Assembly: GCF_029968015.1 (NCBI RefSeq)
Contig: NZ_JASCIS010000009.1
Coordinates: 124,001 to 188,000 of the forward strand
Reading direction: 5' to 3'
Source: Streptomyces luteolus
Lineage (GTDB): Bacteria > Actinomycetota > Actinomycetes > Streptomycetales > Streptomycetaceae
Length of the DNA stretch: 64,000 bases
The notes under the pieces are model-generated. The model was not told the DNA's origin, did no database searches, and worked only from the letters and a program-made list of their open reading frames with translations. Below, in pieces: positions 53,178 through 61,422 of the stretch (position 1 is its first letter; each line of letters starts with the position of its first letter). The translations under genes and the position numbers were made by a program.

Positions 53178-55124
53178 TCATCTGTCCTTGGCCAGTGCGA
53201 CCAGCTCCGCGAACACCCCACCCGCGGCGACCAGTTCGTCGTACGTGCCCTGCTCGGTGACGCGGCCGTCCCGCATCATCACCACACGGTCGGCGAGCCG
53301 GGTGTTCTCCAGCTGGTGCGTGACGACGACCGTGGCGCGCTCGGCCGCGATCCGCTTGATCTGCAGGAAGATCCGGTGCTCGCCGCGCGGGTCCATCTGC
53401 GAGGTGGGCTCGTCCAGGATCAGCAGCGGCGTACGGCGGTACAGCGCGCGGGCGCAGGCGAGGCGCTGCCACTGGCCTCCCGAGAGCTCGGCGCCGCCCC
53501 ACAGCTCCTTGGCGAGCAGCGTGTCGAGCTGCCGGGGCAGGCGCTCCACCGGCTCGCGCATGCCGACCGCGTCCACGGTCTCCCACACCAACGCGTCGTC
53601 GAACGTCTTCGGCTGGCCGAGCGTGATGTTCTCCCGTACCCGCAACGGCCAGCGGGCGAAGATCTGCGGGACGAGCGCCGTCCGCCGCCACACGGCCTCG
53701 GCGGACACATCGGCCAGATCCGTGCCGTCCCAGCGGACCCGGCCCTTGTCCGGCAGCAGGATGCCCGTGAGCAGCTTGGCCAGGGTGGACTTCCCGGAGC
53801 CGTTCTCGCCGACGATCGCGAGGATCTCGCCGCGCCGCAGCGTGAGGGACACCCCGTCGACGGCCGGCTCGTCCTTGCCCGGGTACTGGTAGACGACCTC
53901 GTCGAGCCGGATCTCGTCGACGCGCTCCGGGACGGTCGCCGTACCCCGCTGCGGCGCCCGCTCCTCGGCCATGTCCAGGAAGGCGCGCATGTCCGCGAGA
54001 TACAGCGAGGTGTGGAACATCGCGGCGCCGTGGATCACGAACTGGCCGAGCGCGGCGAGCGTCGTCTGCACCGCGACCACCGCCGTCGCGGCCACGGGCA
54101 GCGCGACCCGCCCGCTCGTCGCCAGCCAGGCGAGAGCCGCCCAGGTGCCGAGCAGGAACACCCCGCCCAGGGCGCTCGTCGCCAGCGTGATCCGCAGCAT
54201 CCGCGGCGCGGCAACGAGCGTACGCCGGTCGATACGGGTGGACAGGGCGCGGTACCAGTACGTGAGGTATCCGGTCATGCCGTTGGCCCGCACCTCGTCG
54301 CCGAACTGGGACGCGGTCGCCCACCAGCGCATCATCGAACGGACGTTGCGGTCACCGACGTTGAGGTAGTGCGTCTCGTAGTCGACCCGCGCCGAAAGGA
54401 CCGCGCCGACCCCCGCGGGCAGCACGGCAAGGAGCAGCAACGGCAGCATCAGCCAGTGCAGCGCGGTGATCACACTGCTCGCGGCGACCATCCGGACGAG
54501 GGCGGCCAGGAACCGCTGCGCGTCCTGCACCATCAGGCGGGTGCGCGTGATGCCCACCTCGGCGGCCTCCTGCCGGTCGGCGAACCCGTCCTCCCCGTAC
54601 GCGGAGGCCTCGACCCGGCAGACCGCCTCCACCAGGGCGATGTCCGCCTCGGTGGTCAGGAGCGGCGTGATGCGGCCGTTGGCGTACGAGGACAGGGCAC
54701 TGCTGATCCGCCCGGCGGCCGCGGCGGCGGTCACCACGACCAGGGCGGGCAGGGCGCCGTGCAGGCGTTCGGACACGGCCCCGGCGCCGAGCAGATGCGT
54801 CATGACCCGCGCGGTGGACGCGAGGACCACGGCGGCCGCCGCGCCGGTCACGATCTGGCAGGCGAGCAGCAGCGCGACCCCCGCCCGGTCGACCGCCCAG
54901 GCCATCCGGGCGGTGTGCGCGAGCACGGCGGGCAGCCGCCGGCACATCGCCCCGAACGAGGCGTCGGCCAGCGGGTTCTTCCCGTGCTGCGCCTGGAACT
55001 CGATGGTCGCCGGGGCGGGCGGGGGAGGGGTTCTCGTTGCTCGGGAGCCGTCGGCGGATTCGTCGGGGGATTCGTCGGTGGGGTCGTCGGCGGGGTCGTC
55101 GGTCCTGGTGGGGGTCGAGGTCAC
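53178..55124 (-). CDS. ABC exporter, fused permease and ATPase
   Basis: 648 residues. An N-terminal low-complexity acidic stretch (DDPADDPTDESPDESADGS) precedes six membrane helices (about 80-330) and an ATPase domain with Walker A GENGSGKSTL, the signature LSGGQWQRLACARAL and Walker B PLLILDEPTSQMD. It resembles lantibiotic- or peptide-type exporters. GTG 55124 has AGGAG at the correct distance; earlier in-frame ATGs lack it. The stop lies in a 9-bp repeat array. Confidence 0.92.
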   Translation of the reverse strand: MTSTPTRTDDPADDPTDESPDESADGSRATRTPPPPAPATIEFQAQHGKNPLADASFGAMCRRLPAVLAHTARMAWAVDRAGVALLLACQIVTGAAAAVVLASTARVMTHLLGAGAVSERLHGALPALVVVTAAAAAGRISSALSSYANGRITPLLTTEADIALVEAVCRVEASAYGEDGFADRQEAAEVGITRTRLMVQDAQRFLAALVRMVAASSVITALHWLMLPLLLLAVLPAGVGAVLSARVDYETHYLNVGDRNVRSMMRWWATASQFGDEVRANGMTGYLTYWYRALSTRIDRRTLVAAPRMLRITLATSALGGVFLLGTWAALAWLATSGRVALPVAATAVVAVQTTLAALGQFVIHGAAMFHTSLYLADMRAFLDMAEERAPQRGTATVPERVDEIRLDEVVYQYPGKDEPAVDGVSLTLRRGEILAIVGENGSGKSTLAKLLTGILLPDKGRVRWDGTDLADVSAEAVWRRTALVPQIFARWPLRVRENITLGQPKTFDDALVWETVDAVGMREPVERLPRQLDTLLAKELWGGAELSGGQWQRLACARALYRRTPLLILDEPTSQMDPRGEHRIFLQIKRIAAERATVVVTHQLENTRLADRVVMMRDGRVTEQGTYDELVAAGGVFAELVALAKDR

Positions 55125-55190
55125 GGGCAGCTCCTGGGTCGCATGCCGCACCTGGATGGTTCGGCAGTGCCCGGAACAACGACGCCGGTA

Positions 55191-55243
55191 CGGAATCGAA
55201 CGCGCTCGATTCCGGACGCGTGAGAGCCCTTGAACGGCAAGGG
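55191..55243. promoter_or_regulatory. Inverted repeats upstream of the ABC exporter
   Basis: Two near-perfect hairpins: CGGAATCGA-ACGCGC-TCGATTCCG shape (55191-55214, arms CGGAATCGA / TCGATTCCG) and CCCTTG-AACGG-CAAGGG (55227-55243). No coding signal is seen in 55125-55375. They may be regulator sites or an attenuator. Confidence 0.5.
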
Positions 55244-55375
55244 TTCGAACGGACGGTCGCCGCACTGGCGCGGGCGAGGGGCGGCCCGAGGTGGCCGAAT
55301 CGCGGAGGGCTGAGGCTGGTGTGACGGATGAGGTTCGGGGCGATGTGCACCCCCTCAGCCGGACGGTTCTTGCGC

Positions 55376-55681
55376 TCAGCCGGACGGTTCCTGCGGCTCC
55401 GGGTGGTTCGAGAGCTGCTGCTGCTGTTCACCCCTGCGGCCGGTGCCCGCCTCGTCGGTGTCCGGCACGTCGTCGTGCGAAGCCTCCGAGTCCTCGTCCT
55501 CCGGGTCGCCGTCCGGCGTCGGGACGTCCCAGTGGTCGGCGTTCTCGTGGCCGGTCTTGTCTGTCTTGTCAGTCTTGTCGGTCTCGTTGTCGTCCGGTGC
55601 GGCCTGCTGGTCCTGCGGGTCGTGCGGTACGGCGTCGGGCTCGCGCGCCGAGGTCTGCGCGGGCTCCCGGTCGACGGGCAT
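55376..55681 (-). CDS. Acidic, disordered small protein
   Basis: 101 residues, rich in Asp, Glu, Pro and Gln, with TDKTDKTDKT (from a 9-bp repeat) near the middle. No folded domain is likely. AGGGAG precedes the ATG. Similar acidic streptomycete proteins have no known role. Confidence 0.6.
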   Translation of the reverse strand: MPVDREPAQTSAREPDAVPHDPQDQQAAPDDNETDKTDKTDKTGHENADHWDVPTPDGDPEDEDSEASHDDVPDTDEAGTGRRGEQQQQLSNHPEPQEPSG

Positions 55682-55781
55682 GAGAACTCCCTTCAGGGCA
55701 CGGGCTGTACGTGCGCCCGGGCTGCTCGGCCCGGACCGTACGTGGGCCGGGCCTCACGGTGCGGTGCTCGGGCGGCTGCGG

Positions 55782-55970
55782 TCAGTGGCTCTTGTCCCGG
55801 CGGCCGGCCTTCGCGGCCTTCGCCGCCGCCTCCGCCTGCCGCGCGGCCTCGGACTCCCGGCGTCCCTGCTCCTTCAGCTCCTCGCGGTGGAGCGCGACAC
55901 CGTCGGTGTGCTTCTTCGCGGCCTTGATCCGGGCGAGCTTCGCCCGGACGACGTCCATCTGGTTACCCAT
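55782..55970 (-). CDS. Small helical, Lys/Glu-rich protein
   Basis: 62 residues: MGNQMDVVRAKLARIKAAKK, then a charged helix (EELKEQGRRESEAARQAEAAAKAAKA). Very likely a single amphipathic or coiled helix. Unknown function. It lies with two other small charged proteins in the same orientation. Confidence 0.6.
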   Translation of the reverse strand: MGNQMDVVRAKLARIKAAKKHTDGVALHREELKEQGRRESEAARQAEAAAKAAKAGRRDKSH

Positions 55971-56054
55971 GGTGCTTCCGACTCCCTCTGCTTCGTTCCC
56001 GCGCGCTCTGCTTCGTTCCCGCGCGTACGGCGGGGCGCCCCGAGGCGACGGGGG

Positions 56055-56381
56055 TCAGCGCCCGAGCGCGCGCTTGAGTTCCTGCTTGTTCATCGAGGAG
56101 CGGCCCTCGATGTTCTTCTTCTGGGCCTCGGCGTAGAGCTGGTCCTTCGTCGGCCCCTGCGCGCCGGAGTGCGAGCGCTGTCCGCCGCGCTCCGGGGCGG
56201 ACTTGGGGTCCTTGGTCGAGGTCCGGCTCGCCGTACGGGACTCGCCGGAGCGGGCCCGCTCCTTGTTCACGGTGCGGGCGGCGATCTCCTCGGCCCGCTT
56301 CTCCGAGACTCCGTGTTCCTTGGCGTTCTCCTTGATGTGCTCGTACTGTCGCTCGCGTCTCGCGCTCGAACCTGCGGGCAT
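56055..56381 (-). CDS. Plasmid-stabilisation-protein-like/SAP-type small protein
   Basis: 108 residues. The N-terminal helix MPAGSSARRERQYEHIKENA and KEHGVSEKRAEEIAARTVNK, and C-terminal TKDQLYAEAQKKNIEGRSSM followed by NKQELKRALGR, a Rho-N/SAP-like DNA-binding motif. Commonly annotated as a plasmid stabilisation protein, but the name is not a proven function. AGGAGG precedes the ATG. Confidence 0.75.
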   Translation of the reverse strand: MPAGSSARRERQYEHIKENAKEHGVSEKRAEEIAARTVNKERARSGESRTASRTSTKDPKSAPERGGQRSHSGAQGPTKDQLYAEAQKKNIEGRSSMNKQELKRALGR

Positions 56382-56694
56382 GCCGTCCTCCTGACCTCCT
56401 GATGAGACTGCCCGGCGGGGCTGCGACGGAGCCTCCCCCGCCGTACGGGTCTCCTCCGCCGCGCCGGGTACCCCGCGCAGGCGGGGCGAACCGGGCTGAG
56501 CCGACGCGGACGCGTACGGAGGCGCACGGATTCCGCCTGCGGCTGAGGCGTGCCGTAGTTCTGCTGTTCCCGGGTTCGCATCCCACTGTGCGCTTCTGTG
56601 TCCAACGCAGCAAACGCATGGCAGAACCGCAGGTCACAGGCGTGCGCACGACGGCCCGCGGTGGCGCTGCCTACGGTGGAGGGGCGAGGCGCGA

Positions 56695-56757
56695 CCGGAA
56701 GGCCGTACTGCCGGAAGGCCGTACTGCCGGAAGGCCGTACTACCGGAAGGCCTACTC
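56695..56757. repeat. 16-bp tandem repeat x3.9 upstream of a P450 gene
   Basis: Units CCGGAAGGCCGTACTG at 56695, 56711, 56727 and a diverged copy at 56743, in the 450-bp gap before the P450. Nothing else in 56382-56832 looks coding. Confidence 0.9.
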
Positions 56758-56832
56758 ACCCGGGCAGGGCGTCGGAGCTGGCGACTCCGGTTTCACACGG
56801 CCGCCCGGACCCCGCTGCCGGAAAGGTCCCCC

Positions 56833-58077
56833 ATGTTCGACGAGTCGCCCGCCCTGCTCCGCCACGGCTACGCCTGGCTCCCCGACCTCACACGCCGTCA
56901 GGCACCGGGCCCCGTCCGCACCCGGCTGCTCGGCAGGCCGGCCGTCGCCCTGCGCGGACCGGAGGCGGTGCGGTTCTTCTACGACGAGGACCATGTACGC
57001 CGCCGTACCGCACTGCCCGAACCCGTCCTGAGCACCCTCTTCGGCAAGGGCGCCGTGCACACCCTCGACGGCCCCGAACACCGCACGCGCAAGGAACTCT
57101 TCGTCGGCCTGCTCAAGGACCGGGCCGCCGTCAAGGACCTGACCGAGCACGTGACCGTCGAGTGGGAGCGCGCGCTCGGCGAATGGCGCGCCCGATTCCG
57201 CGTCAACCTCTTCGACGAGGCGGGCCTGCTCCTCACCCGAGCCGTCTGCACCTGGGCTGGCGCTCCGCTCGCCGACCAACCGGAGCGGGACGTACGGGAG
57301 TTGGCGCGCGATCTGGCCGCCATGGTCGACGGATTCGCCACGCCAGGCCTCCGGCACTGGCGGGCCAGGCGGGCCCGCGGCCGCCAGGAGGAACGCCTCG
57401 CCACGCTCGTCGACGAACTGCGCCGCAGGGCTTTGGCCGAACAGGACCCGGCCGTCACCTCGTCCCACGAGGTCGTACGGGCGGTCGCCGCCCACCGGGA
57501 CGCCGACGGCGCACCGCTGGACGCGCGTACCGCGGCCGTGGAGATCCTGAACGTCATCCGCCCCACGGCCGCGATTGCCTGGTACACCGCCTTCGGCGCC
57601 CATGCCCTGCACCGGCACCCCGAGCTGCGTGAGCCGCTGGCCCGCGACCGTGACGGGTACGGCCGCGCCTTCGCCCACGAGGTGCGCCGCTTCTACCCCT
57701 TCGCGCCCTTCGTCGCCGGTGTCGCGCCGAGCCGCGTCGAGTGGCACGGCGAGCCCGTCCCCGAGGGCGCGCTCGTCCTCCTCGACCTCTACGGCCAGAA
57801 CCACGACCCCCAACTCTGGGAATCTCCCTACACGTTCGACCCCGAACGGTTCACCGGCCGCGAACCCGCCCGCGACGAGCTGGTCCCGCAGGGCGGCGGC
57901 GAGGCGGCCACGGGACACCGCTGTCCCGGTGAGGACATCACGGTGGCCGTGCTCGCCGCGCTGCTGCCCCGCCTCGCCCGCCTCGACTACGACGTACCGG
58001 CCCAGGACCTCCGCATCCCCCTGCGCAGGATGCCGACGCGGCCGCGCAGCGGATTCGTCATGGCACATGTGCGGTAA
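56833..58077 (+). CDS. Cytochrome P450 of the CYP152 peroxygenase family
   Basis: 414 residues. The I-helix motif IRPTAAIAWYTAF has Arg-Pro where classical P450s have the acid-alcohol pair, as in fatty-acid peroxygenases (BSbeta, SPalpha), and the heme loop is PQGGGEAATGHRCPGEDITV with the Cys ligand. EVRRFYPFAPFVAG is the matching ExxR helix. These enzymes use H2O2 to hydroxylate or decarboxylate fatty acids, so no redox partner is needed. Convergent with the NmrA-like gene. Confidence 0.93.
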   Translation: MFDESPALLRHGYAWLPDLTRRQAPGPVRTRLLGRPAVALRGPEAVRFFYDEDHVRRRTALPEPVLSTLFGKGAVHTLDGPEHRTRKELFVGLLKDRAAVKDLTEHVTVEWERALGEWRARFRVNLFDEAGLLLTRAVCTWAGAPLADQPERDVRELARDLAAMVDGFATPGLRHWRARRARGRQEERLATLVDELRRRALAEQDPAVTSSHEVVRAVAAHRDADGAPLDARTAAVEILNVIRPTAAIAWYTAFGAHALHRHPELREPLARDRDGYGRAFAHEVRRFYPFAPFVAGVAPSRVEWHGEPVPEGALVLLDLYGQNHDPQLWESPYTFDPERFTGREPARDELVPQGGGEAATGHRCPGEDITVAVLAALLPRLARLDYDVPAQDLRIPLRRMPTRPRSGFVMAHVR

Positions 58078-58126
58078 GGACGCCTGGTCCTCTCCGGGGA
58101 CTCATGCGGCGGAAGCCATTCCCAGA

Positions 58127-58164
58127 GTCATGCCCGGACGTCATGCCCGGACGTCATGCCCGGA
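58127..58164. repeat. 13-bp tandem repeat x3 at a stop codon
   Basis: Units GTCATGCCCGGAC at 58127 and 58140, and GTCATGCCCGGAA at 58153. The stop of the NmrA-like gene (58154-58156) is in the last unit; the copies extend into the gap to the P450. Confidence 0.95.
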
Positions 58165-58984
58165 AGTCCTCCCGATGGTCCCGCGCCCACGCCGCGAACG
58201 TGCGTGCCGGGCGGCCCGTGATCCGCTCCACGGCCGTGGTGACCTCGGGCGCCGAATGTCCCGACTCCTCCGTCGACTTGAGCACCGCCCGCACCATGTC
58301 CCGCGGCATGTCCGGATACAGCGTCTCCACCGCCTCGTCCGCGGAGACCTCGACGAACGTCAACTCCCGGCCCAGGGCGCGCCCGATGGCCTCGACCTGC
58401 TCCTGGTTCGTCGTCGCCGCCGGCCCGGTGAGACGGTGTGCGGCGCCCTCGTGGCCCCCGTCGAGGAGGGCGCGCTCCGCGACCGCCGCGATGTCGTCCT
58501 CGTGGATCGGCGCGGTGAGCGCACCGGCGAACGGCGCCCGCACGGAGTCGCCCGCCCGGATCTGCCCGGCCCAGTTGAAGGCGTTCGCGGCGAAGGCGTT
58601 GGGCCGCAGGAACGTCCACGCCAACCTGCTGTCACGAACGGCCTGTTCGGCCTGCGCGTGCCATACGTGGATGGGGTGCGCCACGTCCTCCTTGTCCGCG
58701 CCGACGATGCCGGAGGACAACATGACGACGTGCCGGACGCCGCTGTCCGCCGCCCGCTCCAGGAGCCGGGGAATCCGCTCGCCGGCCGCGCCCTGCAGAT
58801 GCAGGAACAGCTTCGACGCGCCCTCGAACAGCCCGTCGGCGTCGAGCCGCGTCACCTCCACCCCCGCGGGCAGCGCGGCCCGCTCCGGACTCCGGCTCAC
58901 CCCCCGCACGGGCAGGCCCGCGCCCGCCAGTCGCTCGACAAGGGCACGGCCGACATTCCCGGTGGCGCCGGTCACCACGATCAC
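58154..58984 (-). CDS. NmrA-like NAD(P)-binding protein
   Basis: 276 residues. TGATGNVGRALVERL at residues 5-19, MLSSGIVGADKE, and the quinone-reductase-like end EVTTAVERITGRPARTFAAW. GGAGGAG six bases before GTG 58984 fixes the start. Paralogous in fold, not closely, to the protein at 38.7 kb. The last codons (DFRA) and stop lie in the 13-bp repeat. Confidence 0.9.
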   Translation of the reverse strand: MIVVTGATGNVGRALVERLAGAGLPVRGVSRSPERAALPAGVEVTRLDADGLFEGASKLFLHLQGAAGERIPRLLERAADSGVRHVVMLSSGIVGADKEDVAHPIHVWHAQAEQAVRDSRLAWTFLRPNAFAANAFNWAGQIRAGDSVRAPFAGALTAPIHEDDIAAVAERALLDGGHEGAAHRLTGPAATTNQEQVEAIGRALGRELTFVEVSADEAVETLYPDMPRDMVRAVLKSTEESGHSAPEVTTAVERITGRPARTFAAWARDHREDFRA

Positions 58985-59044
58985 GAGGACTCCTCCATCG
59001 GTACGCATGCGGTACGGACTCCGTACGGTAGGGAGCCGTCGCGG

Positions 59045-59294
59045 GCCCACGCCTCGGCACAGAGAACCAACCGCCCTCCGTCCGACGGCGTACGACCAGC
59101 GGCGGCTGGGAGCTCTGGTCGGCCCTCGTGATCCCCAGGCCGACCCGCATGACGTGGCGCACGTGCCACAGCGCCTGCCACAGCTCGTCCAGGCTCTCCC
59201 GCGCGGCCGCCACGTCCTCGCCGTCCCGAGCCGTGCCACCGTCCAGCCGCAAGGCGGCGGCGAGCGTGCCGCCGATGCCCGGAACCGCGATCAC
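59045..59294 (-). other. Coding-like fragment, unrecognised
   Basis: From GTG 59294 a frame reads MIAVPGIGGTLAAALRLDGG, TARDGEDVAAARESLDELWQ and ALWHVRHVMRVGLGITRADQ with near-perfect GC3, then dissolves into the NmrA gene region. It has no ribosome site or stop of its own. It may be a truncated gene end or an unknown family; no parent was identified. Confidence 0.35.
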
Positions 59295-59305
59295 GATCTG
59301 ACTGC

Positions 59306-59845
59306 TCAGGTGAGCCAGGACCCGACGGGCTCGGAACCAGCAGCCCCGTTCCCGGAGGCCCCGGAGGCCCCGGAGATCCCGGAGATCCCGGAGATCCCGG
59401 AGATCCCGGAGATCCCGGAGGTCCCGCTCCCCAAGGTCCCGCTCATGTGCGGGCACCGCTTCCCGCGCTCGACGAACTCGATGCCCGTCTCCTCGGAGAG
59501 CGCGGCGAAGAACCCGCGCCCCTGGGCGGACTGCCGCGACGTGGACCAGTGGTAGCCGGGTGCCCGGTCGGCGACGAGGGTGAGGGCCTCGCGCCCGACG
59601 CCGCGCCCCTGCCAGTGCGTGGCGACGGCGATGTTGGCGACGAACACGGCCGCGCAGACCGCGCACGTCTGGTGGTCGAGCTGTCCCACGGTCCGTTCGT
59701 CGGCGTCGAGGAACGTGAGCACGCGGGGCCCTGCCGGGGCGCCGGCGGTCGTGGTGAGGCGGAAGTGCACGGTGCCGCACGCCGGGGCGTGTGCGGCACG
59801 TACGGTACGGAAGCGCCGGTGCAGCCGCTCGCGGAGGGTGCTCAT
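59306..59845 (-). CDS. GNAT acetyltransferase with Gly-Ile-Ser repeat tail
   Basis: 179 residues. AVFVANIAVATHWQGRGVGREAL contains the acetyl-CoA-binding R/QxxGxG/A region. The last 45 residues are a low-complexity SGISGISGISG and ASGASG run from a 9-bp tandem repeat. Start ATG 59845 lies after an alternative frame; the larger N-terminus is antisense to a repeat. Substrate unknown. Confidence 0.78.
   Translation of the reverse strand: MSTLRERLHRRFRTVRAAHAPACGTVHFRLTTTAGAPAGPRVLTFLDADERTVGQLDHQTCAVCAAVFVANIAVATHWQGRGVGREALTLVADRAPGYHWSTSRQSAQGRGFFAALSEETGIEFVERGKRCPHMSGTLGSGTSGISGISGISGISGISGASGASGNGAAGSEPVGSWLT
59351..59422. repeat. 9-bp tandem repeat x8 inside the GNAT gene end
   Basis: Units CCCGGAGGC (two), CCCGGAGAT (five) and CCCGGAGGT, exact 9-bp spacing, encoding Gly-Ile-Ser and Gly-Ala-Ser on the minus strand 30 codons before the stop. 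Confidence 0.95.
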
Positions 59846-60004
59846 GTCGTACGCCTCGAAGGCTCGTGGAAGCAGTCGGGTCGACCGGCCGGTGGCTCCC
59901 GGGAGTTGCGGGCCGGTGGCCGTCGAGCGGTGTCCTCGGCAGACTACGCGCGCCGTGCCGCCGCCGGCAGGACTTGCGGAAGTGTCATTCGACGGGTGGG
60001 TGGG

Positions 60005-60055
60005 GGACGGGCGTGCAGAGGACGGGCGTGTGGAGGACCGGCGTGCAGAGGACGG
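60005..60055. repeat. 15-bp tandem repeat x3.4
   Basis: Units GGACGGGCGTGCAGA with small changes at 60005, 60020, 60035 and 60050. The gap 59846-60354 otherwise shows no coding unit. Confidence 0.9.
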
Positions 60056-60354
60056 ACCCACGGCCTCATGCGGCGGCACGACGGGTCCCGGTGGGCGGTC
60101 GCGAAGTCGGCCCGTCCAGGGTGCGGGACGATCACTTCGTCATACGGGTCCACCGGGGGTTCGCTTGAGTACCGCACACGACGACGCGCCAGGTCGCGGC
60201 CTGGACGGCGGCCGCCGCTATCTGACGGGAGCCCAACTCCGGCCGCTGCTCCTGAAGTTCGCGGCCCCACGGCTGCACCGACCTGAAGCTGCCGGACCGG
60301 ACCAGTCCACCCGATGGACGACCGCCCGCGGCCCCACGGATCGTACGCGCCGGG

Positions 60355-60777
60355 CTACTCCGCCGCGAACGCCCCCGCCATCCGCAGCCACGGCTCGGCC
60401 TCCTCCTTGCGGCTCTGCCGCTCCAGGGTGCGGCCGAGCAGCAGATGGGCGTACGCGTCGACCGGGTCCCGTTCGATCACCAGGCGCAACGCGGCCTCCG
60501 CGCGGCCCAGTTGCGCCGAGTGGTAGTACGCGCGGGCGAGGAGCATCCGGGCGGCCGTGTGCTCGGGGAACTCCTCGACCACCTCGACGAGCAGCCGCGC
60601 CGCCGCCGCGTACCGCTTCTCCTCGAAGAGCAGCCCGGCGCGCTCCCAGCGCTCCACGGTCGACTCCTCGCGGCCGGCGGCCCGTTCGGGCCCGTCGTCG
60701 AAGAGGTGCAGCGCACCGGCCCAGCGGTCCTCGGTCGCCCGCCCGTCGGGTCGCACGCTGCCGAACCTGTCGGTCAT
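60355..60777 (-). CDS. Tetratricopeptide-repeat protein
   Basis: 140 residues. Two to three TPRs: RWERAGLLFEEKRYAAAARLLVEV, ARAYYHSAQLGRAEAALRLVIE and the DPVDAYAHLLLGRTLERQSRKEEAE unit. Protein-protein scaffold of unknown partner. Starts at ATG 60777. 33 bp after the FMN reductase, same strand. Confidence 0.85.
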   Translation of the reverse strand: MTDRFGSVRPDGRATEDRWAGALHLFDDGPERAAGREESTVERWERAGLLFEEKRYAAAARLLVEVVEEFPEHTAARMLLARAYYHSAQLGRAEAALRLVIERDPVDAYAHLLLGRTLERQSRKEEAEPWLRMAGAFAAE

Positions 60778-60810
60778 GGCTGTTCCTTCCTGTACGTCGC
60801 CGCGTGCGGG

Positions 60811-61422
60811 CTACTCGGCCTGGAGCGCGGCGAGTTGCTCCTCGAACGGCACCACCTGGAAGTCGTCTCCCGTACCGCCCGCGCGCGGCGCGTGGTGCAC
60901 GGCGCCGCCCGTCATGAGCCCGGCCAGCTCGCCCGCGGCCCGCTCGATCCGGCCGTCGAGGCCCGCCGCGCCCCAGTCCTCGGAGGCGGCGTACACCGCG
61001 GTCGGCACGGTCATGGCCCGCAGATACGCGAACAGCGGGCGCAGCGCGTGCTCCAGGACGAGCGAGTGCCGGGCGCTGCCGCCGGTCGCGGCGAGCAGCA
61101 CCGGCTTCCCGCTGATGGCGTCCTGGTCGAGCAGGTCGAAGAACGACTTGAACAGCCCGCTGTACGAGGCGGAGAACACCGGCGTGACCACGATCAGGCC
61201 GTCCGCCGACGCCACCGCGTCGAAGGCGCCCGACAGGGCCTTCCCGGGGAAGCCGCTGGTGAAGTTCTGCGCGATCTCCCGCGCGAGCTCCCGCACCTCG
61301 ACGACCTCGACGACCTCGACGTCCACGGCGGCCTGCGCGCCCACGGCCGCCGCGAGCCGGTCCGCGAGCAGCCGGGTCGACGACGGGACACTCAGCCCGG
61401 CCGATACGACGGTCAGCTTCAT
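60811..61422 (-). CDS. NAD(P)H-dependent FMN reductase (CE1759/MsuE-like)
   Basis: 203 residues, a flavodoxin-like fold. FMN-binding TPVFSASYSGLFKSFFDLLD and LLAATGGSARHSLVLEHALRPLFA are family hallmarks. It makes reduced FMN for the adjacent LLM oxidoreductase. ATGA overlap with that gene. Confidence 0.93.
   Translation of the reverse strand: MKLTVVSAGLSVPSSTRLLADRLAAAVGAQAAVDVEVVEVVEVRELAREIAQNFTSGFPGKALSGAFDAVASADGLIVVTPVFSASYSGLFKSFFDLLDQDAISGKPVLLAATGGSARHSLVLEHALRPLFAYLRAMTVPTAVYAASEDWGAAGLDGRIERAAGELAGLMTGGAVHHAPRAGGTGDDFQVVPFEEQLAALQAE

Noticed and set aside
55236..55252. A tRNA-like TTCGAA motif
   Set aside because: No cloverleaf could be built around it; the motif is part of a short hairpin.
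56382..56832. Small genes in the gap before the P450
   Set aside because: Frames in this gap have no ribosome site or domain sense and run through simple 16-bp repeats.
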